Shown here in pieces: positions 49,290 to 61,048 of a stretch of 64,000 nucleotides of DNA (its first letter is position 1; the number at the start of each line of letters is the position of its first letter). A program made the position numbers and the translations under genes. The DNA comes from Serilophus lunatus. Lineage: Eukaryota; Chordata; Aves; Passeriformes; Eurylaimidae. Under the pieces are notes generated by a model that was not told the DNA's origin, made no database searches, and saw nothing but the letters and a program-made list of their open reading frames with translations. Location: positions 368,675-432,674 of the forward strand of contig VXBA01004877.1 of the NCBI GenBank assembly GCA_013399895.1, read 5' to 3'.

Positions 49290-52261
49290 GTGAGGAATCA
49301 TGTTCAGGTTGCCAAAACCACGGCACCACTAGTTGCTATTTGCCTTCTCCCTTGTGCTGCAGGTCGCCGAAGGGAAACAAGTGCAAAATGCTTCATTGCT
49401 CTGGAATTTATAATTATGGTTTCATATGTATCTGTCCTCTCCCTCATCTACTCTTATGAAGATAAAAAAACCATATCCCTGTGCCACTTCTGCTCCTCTG
49501 ACATCTGTGCAATTGGGTCAGGGAAGAGTTTGGCTGCAGTGGCCCAGTGCTGTGCCAGAGACGCAAACCAGGGCATCTGGCTTTTTGCACACGTGTCTAG
49601 GGCTGAAGAAGACCTGTGCTGCCTGTGGGATCAGTCCTGCCATTAGCAGTCTTGTTGGTATGGCTCCTTGCTGTGCGAGTGTTGCAGAAGTGACCCCACT
49701 GGCAGTCCAGGAACCTTCATTATAAGCATCTGGTTTCAAAATGACATGTCCTGGGTTGTTTTCCCTCATCTGTGGCATATGTGAAAGAGGTTTGGTAACT
49801 TCAATGTTCAGGCTTTGAGGCTTGCTGAACAAATACATCTGCAGGTGTTTGAGGGTCATCCAAGGATTTGTAATAGACTTATCTTTAAGGGAAGAGTTTC
49901 TGTGACCATGGAAGACCACTGTCACACTGATGTCTGTCTTTGGGTGGTATCCTAGCACTTCCCATTTACTGGCAACAACAAAATGCAGCTGACTGTGAAT
50001 TATGCTGAGCCTGGGCTGTTGAAGTTCACTGGCATGTAATGAAATAACTGAGACGAAAAGATCATTCCAGCGAGCTGCAGTCATTGGGTGGAGATAAATA
50101 CGGATGTATGCTTCTGACCTAAACTGTTGTTAACATCCTGAAATGTTAACACTCCTTAGTCAGAGAGAACTGTGCCTTGTCCTTCTTTGCATAAGTGTCT
50201 ATTGCACAGGGGTGAACAGATAGATCATCAATGCCCAACTTTCCTGGTGAAAACCTGCTGCTTCTCCACTGGCCTCTGTAGAAGAAGGATATGGACATTT
50301 TCTGGAGGACAATTCTTCTTCAAAAAAGTTGGTAGTTATAGTGCTGTGGGAGGTCTGAGGGTTTCGTGTATTCTTCCACTTTTGTTCTCGAAGCCAATTT
50401 AAATGTTTTAGATTAACTGTTGTTTTTCTTTGTTATATGCTTATGAGCAACAATTAGACAAATGACATTGATGACAGAGCTGATGAGGAACATAATAAAT
50501 TAGCACTAATGATAATTGAGATTATCTGGTTCAATAAAGATGATAATAATACTGATGGTGATGATGATTCTGGCAGTAATGCTGGTAACAGCCATATAAG
50601 CAAGAAGAGGTTTAGACTATGTCAGCATTTCATTATGACTAATAGAGATTTTTGAAAGCATTTTTCTTGTTTGAAGCTTGCTGTATGGGTCAACGTCTTG
50701 TACTAGCATACAGAGGCAGAAGCTTCAAGGTTAGCAACTGGAGTTGCGATTACAAAGTGAATTTCGGTGGCTTCTTGTTTCTGTCTGATGGGTGTAGAAC
50801 AACTTGCATGGGAAGAGAACTGGTGCTACCTCTGTAAGGCCCAACAAGTACATCCTTTCAGTGCTCAACTCCATCTGGCCAGCATATGGGGAAAGTTGAG
50901 GACTGATTGGAAAGGGAGAAGTGGTCTTACTTCCCTTGGCAGGAAGGCTAGTGCCCTCCAGTGGGGCAAGGAGGGCAAAGAGAGATGTGTTCACTCACTG
51001 TCCTTTTGTAGTCACTTCATTGACATCATATAAAATAAGAGGAGTTAATACAGCCCTGGAACTGGAGAAGCTAAATGCAATACATGAGTAAAGAAGAAGC
51101 CTGGATTTCACATGCAAACCTAGTGCCAATGGCAGCCAGTCCCAGATATCTCTGGTGCACCAGTACAAGGCACCAGGGCTGGTGTATATTCTGAGCCCAG
51201 TAGGAAAGGGATGCATCAAAATGCCACTTACTGGAGCTAACAGAGGAAGGTAAAAGAGGATAGTATAGATAAACTTGTGTACCTTCAGATGCTGGGTACA
51301 CTGAGCTGGACAGTGTGAGACAGACCTCTGACAGGGGTATGGCATGGTATGTGGGTAACACAGAGGAACCTGGAAAAACTTCCAGGACAGAGCAAGGCTG
51401 GGCTAACTACCTTTCAGGAGATGCTGAGCTTTACAGTAATGCACCGCACAGCCATCATGGTGTATGGGGTACATGAGGTGTGGGCTAGGAAAGAAAAGGT
51501 TCTTTTCTAGGGTTATTTGCAGGCTTTCTTACCAATCTGGCAAAAATACAGCAGTTAAATATTAATGCAGCAATACAGAGAGCTCAGTCATATAAAAAAC
51601 CTATTATCTGTGATGAAACTCTAGCAAAAGTAAAAAGTTATTTAATTTGGAGCTCCCCTTGAATAAGAAGGTTGTCATCTGAGCATAGAAGTGCTAGTAA
51701 AAACATTTCTGAGCTAATTCAGACTTTATCACTGCCCCTTCCTCTTGCTTATACCTCTGTGTCTTGCTTTCTCTGTAGAATGTCAATAGCAGCAATTCGA
51801 CTGCCATGAGGTTGTGAAGGTGCAATACTGTTGTCTTCTGAGGTGTTGTATTAAATGCCACTGGCAAATATCCTTCATCTGTAGGTTTAATTAACAAATT
51901 AACTGGCTTCAATGCTTTTTCAGTGCAAGGCTTTCCCCAGGGAGGTTTTCTAAGCACATCGAGGGATAGTTTTGTGACCCGAGACAGTGCAGAAAGTCTA
52001 TATACTAATCTCACAGAAAATATCTTTAATCTGGAACCATAGCAAGAATTTGGAGTTAGGGCTTGGCGAGGAAAGGAAAAGGCATCAGCTTGGTGTACCT
52101 GTTGTTCTGTGCTGTCTGGTAAACAGCAGAGTTTGTTGCTTTGAGTCTGTCAAATTTCTTTGAAAAGACACATAAAAATATTAGTTTGTCAAATGTTTTT
52201 GCCTACAGTCAAAACCAGAGTAAGTTCAAAGCTCTAATTTCCATTTCAACAGAATCTCAAA

Positions 52262-53212
52262 CCTCTACATGGAACTGGTGTTGTGCCTAGTTCTGTTTAA
52301 TATCTTTATTGATGACCTTGATGATGGGATTGAGTCCTTCATCAGTAAGTTTGCAGATGATACCAAGCTCGGAGCAGGTGTTGCGGGTAGGAGGGCCCTG
52401 CAGAGGGATCTGGACAGACTGGAGAGACGGGCAGAATCCAGTGGGACGAGATTCAACAAGTCCAAGTGCCGGGTTTTACACTTTGGTCGCAATAACCCCA
52501 TGCAGAGCTATAAGCTGGGGTCGGAGTGGCTGGAGAGTGGGCAGACAGAAAGAGACCGGGGAGTGCTGGTGGATGGGAGACTTGGCATGAGCCAACAGTG
52601 TGCCCAGGCGGCCAAGAAGGCCAATGGCATCCTGGCCTGCATCAGAAATAGTGTGGCAAGCAGGACTAGGGAAGTTATCTTTCCTCTGTACTTGGCTCTG
52701 GATAGGCTACACCTTGAGTACTGTGTCCAGTTCTGGGCCCCTCAGTATAAGAAAGATGTTGAGTTCCTGGAACATGTTCAGAGAAGGGCAACGAGGATGG
52801 TGTGTGAAGGGGCTGGAGCACGAGCCCTGCGTGGAGCGGTTGAGGGAGCTGGGGTTGTTTAGTCTGGAGAAGAGAAGACTCATGGATGACCTTATTGCTG
52901 TCTATAACTACCTGAGGGGAGGCTGTAGTCAGGCAGGGGTTGATCTCTGGAAATAACTGGTGACAGAACAAGAGGGCACAGTCTCAAGCTCCATCAGGGG
53001 AGGTTTAGACTTGAAGGAAATCCTTCACACAAAGGGTGATCCGTCATTGGAATGGGCTGCCCAGGGAGGTGGTGGAGTCACTGACCCTGAAGGTGTTCAA
53101 GAGTGGGCTGGATGAGACATTTGGTGCCATGGTTTAGATGATGGGTTGCTGTTAGATTATAGGTTGGACTTGATGATTTCTAGGGTCTCTTTCAACCTTG
53201 CTGATACTGTGA
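52262..53212 (+). repeat. CR1 LINE, about 950 bp, with RT domain remnant
   Basis: Encodes LFNIFIDDLDD, SKFADDTKLG, RFNKSKCRVLHFGRNN, QQCAQAAKKANGILACIRN and LEYCVQFWAP, open from 52269 to 52862. After a frameshift near 52800 a second frame continues with LFSLEKRRLMDDLIAVYNYL. It ends 'cttgctgatactgtga', the same 3' end type as the minus-strand copy at 21056-22100. It is truncated at nearly the same place inside the RT domain as that copy. Confidence 0.95.
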
Positions 53213-54271
53213 ATTCCAAATCAGACTTCCTTGTCCCTGCCCTGTCCATGTTCTTTGTCATGTGTACAAGGAAAAGTTGTGTGCCTGTCAATTCAGATTT
53301 ATTCAGTGTCTTATTTTATTACTTTAATTATTTTCTATATTTTTACATATCCACTTTATATGCTTTAAATATTTAATATATTTCTAATCTATATTTATCT
53401 TTATCTTTTTACATATTTACATATACAAGTGTAAAGTAAAATTTACACTTGGTAACAATGCTGTTGGCCCATCTGTTAATCACCACCACATCACTGGCAG
53501 CTGTTAATTGCAGTTTTAAAACTAATTACGTAGGGAAATAATTTTTCAGGAGAGATGCTGAAAACTTTGTTAAGAGGCTCTGCAAAATGTTTGCTTTACC
53601 TGATTATGCTGCACAGAATCTACAATGCAAAGGCGGCTTTTTGATGAATAAGGGAAGAAAGAGCATGTGAATGAGAAATTTCCTCACTGAAGCAGGTTCA
53701 TGGTGTCATTTGGGTAGCTGAATGATTAACACAGGGTGAACAGTTTTGAAATTCACATGCCCATGCCATTGATTTGAAGTGCATTGTTAGGATGTTATTA
53801 TGTCCTGGATTTTGGATTTCCTGGTCTCATCAGGAACTTACTGCCCTTTTAGCCATGGCCTCTCAGGGTACTAACCCCCAGTGTAATGCAGTGCAGGGCA
53901 ACATGTCATGGAATTTATCCAGTTGCAGCATCCACTTTTCCCATATCAAGTCCTCTAGTGTCTTTCTCTTTTCTTTAACCTAAGCAACTAAATGCAGAGA
54001 CCTGAATCCAGCAATGGGGCTGGTTTGAGAGGGAAGACTTGCAAGCACCTAAGCATCAGCCTGCCCACAATGGCGCAGCCACAGGCATCCACTTTGTCTG
54101 TCACCAAGCCCGGTGCACTATATCAGAGTGGGGAGTCATGTATTTCTGTGCTATTTCCAAAAGATTTACCTAGGAGCCAGGTACATATACAGTTATCATC
54201 CAACTCAGAGTACACTCTTCTCACAAAGAGGATATAGAGACATTACTTGGTGTAGAAAATACCCATTACAA

Positions 54272-54760
54272 GATCACAGAATCACTAGGTTGGAAGAGGC
54301 CTCCAAGATCATCGAGTCCAACCTTTGCCCTAACACCTCGACTAGACTATGTCACCAAGTGCTACGTCCAGCCTTTTTTTAAACATCCAGGGATGGTGAC
54401 TCCACCACCTCCCCGGGCAGACTACTCCAATCCTTTATTATTCTTCCTGTGAAAAACTTCTTCCTAATATCCAGCCTATACCTCCCTTGGCACAGCTTGA
54501 GGCTATGTCCTCTCGTTCTGTCAGTTGCTGCCCGGTGGAAGAGACCAACCCCCACCTGAGTACAACCTCCTTTCAGGAAGTTGTAGAGAGCGATAAGGTC
54601 ACCTCTGAGCCTCCTTTTCTCCAGGCTGAACAGTTCCAACTCCCTCAATCGTTCCTCACAGGGCTTGTGCTCTAAGCCCCCCACCAGCCTCATTGCTCTC
54701 CTCTGGACGTGCTCAATCATCTCCACGTCCTTCCTAAACTGAGGGGCCCAGAACTGGACA
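54272..54760 (-). repeat. CR1 LINE, 5'-truncated
   Basis: The minus strand encodes VQFWAPQFRKDVEMIEHVQR, LVGGLEHKPCEERLRELELF and IIKDWSSLPGEVVESPSLDV. It is close to the + strand copy at 3151-3646. It lies inside a minus-strand frame of 178 codons whose first part is low-complexity sequence, not CR1. Confidence 0.95.
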
Positions 54761-54805
54761 CCTCTTTGGAAGCTGTAGCTCAGGCATGTTATTTTTCCAG
54801 TTAAA

Positions 54806-54915
54806 ACAATGAAAGACAAAACAAAACCAAAACAACTAAACAAAAAGCAAAACAAAAACCCCACAAACCAACAAAACGAAAACAAATTAACAAAAAATAC
54901 AAAAACCACGCACAC
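54806..54915. repeat. A/C-rich low-complexity stretch
   Basis: Irregular CAAAA-type units on the + strand, about 110 bp, just beyond the 5' end of the minus-strand CR1. Confidence 0.85.
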
Positions 54916-57129
54916 AAGAAACGTTCCCTATACCACCCCTCCCTAGCACTAGAGGGAGTCACAGGCACCTTACAGGAAGAGAATTATACAGCTATAGAAA
55001 GTGGATGAGTCAACTCTAGTTTGCTTTTCTGCTTGTCAATAGCTTCTGGATTTTCCAGACTTTTCTTTTAAAAGGTTCATCAAGAATTGAGCTGAATGTT
55101 CATTTCTCTGACCTGAAAATTCAGAGGCTAAAATTGAAGTGTAATACAGTAGACATGCACTTTATGAGGTTTAGCAAAGCAGAAAAGATACTGGTGAGGT
55201 TTTCTGGAGGTGGATGATTTTTGTGGAAAGCTAATGTTGAAAACACTGGCATGTCTAGCGATGGATATTGTGCTCCTGCTGCTCTGTCCATCTGCTTACA
55301 ATTGACTTCCAAATAGCTACTAAATGCAGCATTTTCCTGTTATATGTCTGAAATAGAAGGTATTTTTTTATCTCATTTTAGAGGCAATCTTTCTTGGGAT
55401 AAAAGCACTATGTATTTATAAATATGCTGGAAATAATACCCTTTCTAGGAAGACGTGTTTTAGTACTGTTATATCTCTATTTCATGCTGAATAAAGACAA
55501 AAATAAATTCTGCATTTATCTGTAATACAGTAAATATCTATTTGCCCACAAACTCAGGGGGTCCTTGGGTTTCATTGAGGTAACTGTTTCATACTTTTTT
55601 TTCCTATTAGCAGAATTGATTTCCTTAAATGTGGATTCAGGATGTCCCAAACCCTTATAGTAGTGACTTCATTTTTTTGCACCACTAGAAAAAACAGAAG
55701 GTTGATGTGTGAAATTCTTATTAAAAACATTCTCTAGCTTCCCTCTAAATCCAGTGAAATACAGGCGAATTTCTCCCAGCTAGTATTGTGATGACTAAGA
55801 TGCATTTTCATACCTCTGTTCCTTGCAGCTTTACAGAGCAGAAATGCTATTTTTGTTTTTTAAAAAGATATATTGCACTTTTTCTTGAGAGCTCTAGGAT
55901 TTGCTTATTTGTATATTTAGAATAAGAAAGTTGTCTGTAGTATTTTATACTATTACAAGGATTTGAAGAGTATCAAAGTCATTCTGAAATTAAATACCCA
56001 ATTTTCCTTCAAATAAAGGGATATTTCAATGATTTCAGGATTTCTAGGACTGATACTTCTAAAGGCTTGTGTAAGTGTTAGGCTTCCAGTGCCCTTTTGT
56101 GTTCTGATTTTGAAAACCTCTTACCATAGCAACTCTGAATCATTTTGCATTTGAGCACAGCTTGGCATGTGTGCATTTAGCATCAGACATGGCTTTGGCT
56201 GCCCCGTATTTCAAGGCGGGACACATCTAGGAGGTGAGGACATCCATTGAAATGAGACCCATCTTGAAGCTAAAATGTGGCATTTGAAGCTAGGCTGGAA
56301 TAATTTTCTACTGATTCTCTGCTAAAATCTGATGCGTAGGCTGAAATAGGTTTCTCAGCCAGAATAGTCTTGAGAATGGTATTTAAACAAGGCTGTGCTC
56401 AAAGGAGTTTTATGATAAAGGTCAACATATTTTCACCTCAAGAGCAGGGCACATTTGCATCTTAGACTAAGAGAAACACAGACTGTTGGATTGTACTTTC
56501 CAAACTACATCACTGCAGAGTTTAAGGTCTAGCATTCTTCTGAAATTCCCATTAACTACTCATCTTCACCCTTCTGACCTGAAATATCTTCAAAAATCTG
56601 GCCTTAAGAGCTTTGTTGGAATAGTGTCAATTTAAAATGTATATACAGTTTTCAAATGCAACTATGATTTCGGGCTCAAATGTTCCTTTACAAACCAATT
56701 TGCAACTCAGTTAGGTTCTGGCTAATTAATATTTGAGCTATATTTGTGCTGGGAAAAAAAAACCAACAAACAGTTAAAAATTTACTGGGACTTGCCCAAT
56801 GAAGATATTGATTTGGAGTGCCAATAGGAAATAATGGGAGAAATAGAAGGATTTGTTTTAAAAATATTTAATACTTTTTATCTCTTTTTGTACTCTCATC
56901 TGCTGTGGCTTATAAGAGATCACATCTGCAAGGTTTTTTTCTATGCTAAGTGACTATCTGTCTCATTTAATGCAAAGCTATGAGGAAGGAAATATTGCAA
57001 ATGGCTAAGCCATGCTGCATAGCTTTGCCCTTGGATTAAGTGCTTGTTTGCTCCTTTCAGCCCTAAAAAAATAATTTTTTTTTTCTATATATGTATACGC
57101 AGAACTATACAAAGAAAGACGCATATGTG

Positions 57130-57157
57130 CCAGAGAGACAGAGAGAGAAAGAAAGAA
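57130..57157. repeat. GA-rich low-complexity stretch
   Basis: 'ccagagagacagagagagaa' and following bases in intron 11. Confidence 0.85.
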
Positions 57158-58551
57158 CTGAAAGATAATTAAGACAGGCCCATTTTCACCTTGGTAACTA
57201 ATGCAGAGCTACTGTAAGTAGGTCAAATGTGCTGTTACATGCTTTAAACTGGCATCTGCTGTGCATTAAACTGCTCAGAGCTTGGCTTCAGGATTTCTTC
57301 CCCCACAACCCCCCTTTACTCATCTTTGCTCCTCTTTCCCTGCATCCCCTTTCAGTCAAAACACATAGGCATATACTCAACCCGTATACCCAATTATAGC
57401 TCCCACTCACCTAAATGATAACTTTCTGGGAATGAGAACTTGGTGAGGACCACAATATTTAGTTCTTCTGTGGCTGCTCAGTTACCTCTGACCCTCCTGG
57501 ATAAAGAATTACCTACCTGCTTGTTGTTTATAGCAGTGAGGTCTTAAGGAAACTCCACAGTTGCTTGGAGAGAAAATGAAGCTAATAAATTATAGGGATT
57601 AAACCAGCCTGTAAGTTCTCTGATTTTATGTTTTGACCTTCTTTTGGTTATTACCTTTTTCATCAGCAGTTTTTCCCTTATGAGCACACTGGATTTATAC
57701 ACTTGCTTTTGCAAGCTTACCCCAGACCAGGAGACACTTGAAATTTACTCCATGTTCTCATCCTTCTGAGGTGGCACAATTTGTCAAGGTTATTTTTCCA
57801 ACCTTTCATGACTTTGGGGACATTAAGAAATCAAAGTAGGAAAGAACAGGAAACTGCATTTTAAATGTGCAACATAGCTTGCATCTGTACAGAGGTTTTC
57901 ACAGTGGCAGTTGCTTTAAAAAAGTGTTAGGGACTACTGTCAGCAAAAGCAGGGAAGGATAAAGGATGCATGTATTTGCCAGAAACGTTATGTTAGACGA
58001 TGTGTTTTGCTCCCTGGTCCCTGCCATGCTCAGGGGCGTTTTTGATGCTGTTGCTTTAGTGCCACCCCCAAAATTTGCAATGAGGACCAGGCAGAGGTTT
58101 TTAGGGTATCTGGTGCTTGCAGCTCATCCTGCTGGAGAGGGCAGGGGACCTTTGGGTGAATTTGACATTACACCTCTGCCATATGCTCTGGGGACATCAC
58201 ACAGTCATCTCTTCCTGTGCTCAAGGTTGACCCACCTTTGTGCAGGATGGATGCTGGAGCAAACGGCTGCTATCTTGGTGGTCTGCACATGCATCATGTG
58301 CTCCACATCAGAATTAAAGGATGCTCCAAGGTGCAATTCAGATATCTCTTCTGTTTTTTTTTTCTCTATCTCTTGATATGCCTGGTTTACAGGAGTCAAT
58401 TTTTTAAACGTATGTGTACATAATTACCACCACTCGCTGTAGTTACAATTGCTGTCTGGCTAATGCTCCAGCTAAGAAGTATTCAAATTTGCTAAAAGGA
58501 TTTTTTATCTGTGAAGGAGAAACTGTGTTGATTTAAAAATTTCTCTTTCAG

Positions 58552-58643
58552 AAATCATTTGCTAATCTCCCAACGGCTTTCAGTGACGAGCTTGACTGGC
58601 CCCAGTTCTCAGAGTTCACTGGATTTCTGAACTCTACCATCGG
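58552..58643 (+). CDS. AOAH: AOAH coding exon 12: SFANLPTAFSDELDWP block
   Basis: 92 bp, residues 290-319 plus two bases of Gly320: KSFANLPTAFSDELDWPQFS then EFTGFLNSTI. Human has NSFINLPTALTNELDWPQLS followed by GATGFLDSTV. It is part of the large lipase subunit directly after the nucleophile. Asn316-Ser-Thr is a possible glycosylation sequon that human, with Asp in the first position, seems to lack. Acceptor TCTCTTTCAG, donor GTAAGC, phase 2. Confidence 0.98.
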
Positions 58644-60965
58644 GTAAGCCAGCAGACAGGGTGGCCAGGTTATAGCAAATCTCAAGGTCCCTCAAAACAC
58701 AGCAAAAAAACCCCAAACAACAAAATCACAAAACAATGCCTGAAAGATGAAAACGCTATTCAGCTCTGCTTCTGCTCTTTCTAAAATAAATATTAACATT
58801 AGTCTTAGGATTTTTAAAAAATCTTTTAAGTATATAACTAAGTCTTCTTGAAATTTGGAGTAGGTATTAAAAATGGTCAAATTGCAATTTAGGAGAAAAA
58901 CTGCAAAGAAATAGAATATAAACTCAATTTTTACAAAATTCTGGGGAAGGGAGAAAGGGAACATTGCTGAAACTTACAAAAATCAGAAGCTCCCTTTTAT
59001 TATGCTTTTTTAAAAATCTTCCTCTTTCCTCATGTTTCATTTTTTGCTGTTGAAACAGTGGAACAAATAGTAACCCCAGGGCTATTTCATGGTGTTCCTT
59101 TTCGTGAGAAATCTTTCTTCCCCTCCCCCTCTGTTTTTTAACACATTTAGAGGGCAATAGCAAAAGAAGAATTTGGAAGAGTCTGTGACCTAATTTACTG
59201 TGTTAGTTTGGCTCATGTGGATGGGGAAGGATGGATGAGAAAAAAGTCTCTGCCAGAAGGGAAGGAAAATAAAGTCCAAACACAAAACACCTTGAAATGC
59301 CTGCAGTTTTAAACGTGAAGTTAAAAAAAAAAAAATCACAATTTTATTAATCATCTGTCTGGCCAGCATTAAGAGGCCTTTGAATCCTGCCAAAACTGTA
59401 GGATATAATCATCAACAGTTCATGGTTGAACCTGAGTTTCAGGCAGTTTTTATTTTATATGTCTAAGACAGGTCAGGAATACAGCTGAATGCCAAACCAA
59501 GCATGAGTCAAGCATAAAGAGGCTCTCTACCAACAGAATTAAAAAGTTGGCAGAATTATATTCTTTTTCAGAAAAAATATATGTTGCACCATGGATTTTT
59601 ACTTCCTTTTTTCTCCCTGTGAAAAATTAAGGCTCCCAGCCTCAGCTGCATTCACGCAGTGTCTGCTTTGAGATGGTTTACCACTTGACAAGCAAACAGG
59701 GAAGATCTATGCAGCCTCCTTTATCAGAGCCATAGCAAAACTGACCTTTAAAAATCTATTACAATGTCCAGCCACTCAATACAGAGTATTTGTCTGGGCT
59801 CAAAAGAATCCAAAGTACACAAGTGATAAGGGCTTATAACTGACCCTCAGGTCTTGGCCCAGTGTTCTGTTTTTAGTGTCTTTCACTCCTGGAAGAAATA
59901 AAAAATGCACAACTGTTTGGGACTCCAAGGCACCTTTAAAAGAAGTAGCTCAAAATCCTACACCACAATGGCTAAGTGTAGCGGAGTCTGGCTTCCAGCT
60001 ACTTCAAGCCCTCCCAAGCACAGATACAAACTGGTTCAGTCCTTGCCTATCTTTCCCACCCCTAACAGGTCAAGAGGGACACTGCTTTATAACTAATATC
60101 CCCTGAGTGGGAAAGTATGTTTGCCTCTCTTCATCTGACTGCCTGCTCTGCTGAAAACCAAAGAGCTTGAGCGCTTCTTGTTCAGCCCAGTGCATGGTGA
60201 CTGGCTGGTGTTACCATTTTTTCTATGCAGGTGTTTACTTTTTGTTGCTGGTTTAAAACTTATAACTGTCTTCTGTATCTTTACATTCATCCAAGTTTGT
60301 TTTTCTTAAGCCATGGTATTTAAGTTAGCCGATTCCTTTGCTTTCTCAGCTCTAACACAAAATCAGCAGCCCAGATAAAGATGACCATGTACTTGTGACT
60401 GGGAGCTTGGTCTTTTTGTCAACTTTTGGGCTGTTATCCTTTTCATTTGCTTTCTGATTTTTCTCAACAATGAAAAGTAAATGAGAGAACTAATCACACT
60501 CAAGCATAACCTATTTTCAAATCAATGTGTCCAAAATTTATGGTGTTGGGAAATGAATTCCCTGCCAATATTTCTTCTCTTTTACTTACTGTTCCATAAC
60601 AACCAATTGAAAAGTCAATTTGTGAACAATCGACAGGATTGTTTTGATAAACGGTGTATAGCAAAAAGGTTTTTATACACATTATCTGAAAGACCAGGAT
60701 AAAAGCACTGTTCCTTGATGGAACAATGTCAAAGAAACTCTTCATTGACTTATAGTTTCTGAGAAGATATCTTGGCTTCGTTTAGGTGACTCTGTTTAAG
60801 ATTAAAAAGATTTATGACGACAAAAAGAGATTATGAAATAGAAGCATATACGTAACTGGGGTACTGAGTTGTTCAGAGACAAGAACACACTTCATTTTTA
60901 ATATCAGATGTATTTTCATCAGTATCATATGAGTTTACAGTTTCCATTTTCTCAATTTATTTCAG
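58644..60965 (+). other. AOAH intron 12 (2.3 kb)
   Basis: Phase-2 intron. It contains a run of A near 59322 and ordinary AT-rich sequence. No repeats were recognised. Confidence 0.85.
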
Positions 60966-61048
60966 AGGCTGGACAGACTCTCTGTATCTACGCTTACGCA
61001 AGAGAAATCGCTGTAATCACAGAGACTTACAGAACATTTCCCAAAATG
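60966..61048 (+). CDS. AOAH: AOAH coding exon 13: LYLRLRKRNRCNHRDLQNIS block
   Basis: Completes Gly320 and encodes residues 321-347 plus the first base of codon 348: GWTDSLYLRLRKRNRCNHRD then LQNISQN. Human has SIYLRLWKRNHCNHRDYQNISRNG. Cys336 and Asn343-Ile-Ser are kept. This is the last AOAH exon in the window. Acceptor TTATTTCAG, donor GTATGT, phase 1. The next expected exon, with the downstream GND and later histidine motifs, was not found before 64000. Confidence 0.97.

Larger units (their letters stand above)
49290..58551 (+). other. AOAH intron 11 (9.3 kb)
   Basis: Phase-0 intron. It holds two CR1 copies in opposite orientation (52262-53212 plus, 54272-54760 minus), an A/C-rich low-complexity stretch (54806-54915), a GATR-rich patch near 50520-50580 and GA-rich runs near 57130-57157. 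No extra exon was recognised. Confidence 0.85.

Noticed and set aside
54379..54915. Minus-strand 178-codon open frame with a hydrophobic N-terminal part
   Set aside because: The second half is CR1 ORF2, and the Phe-rich first half comes from an A/C-rich low-complexity stretch. It is not a membrane protein gene.
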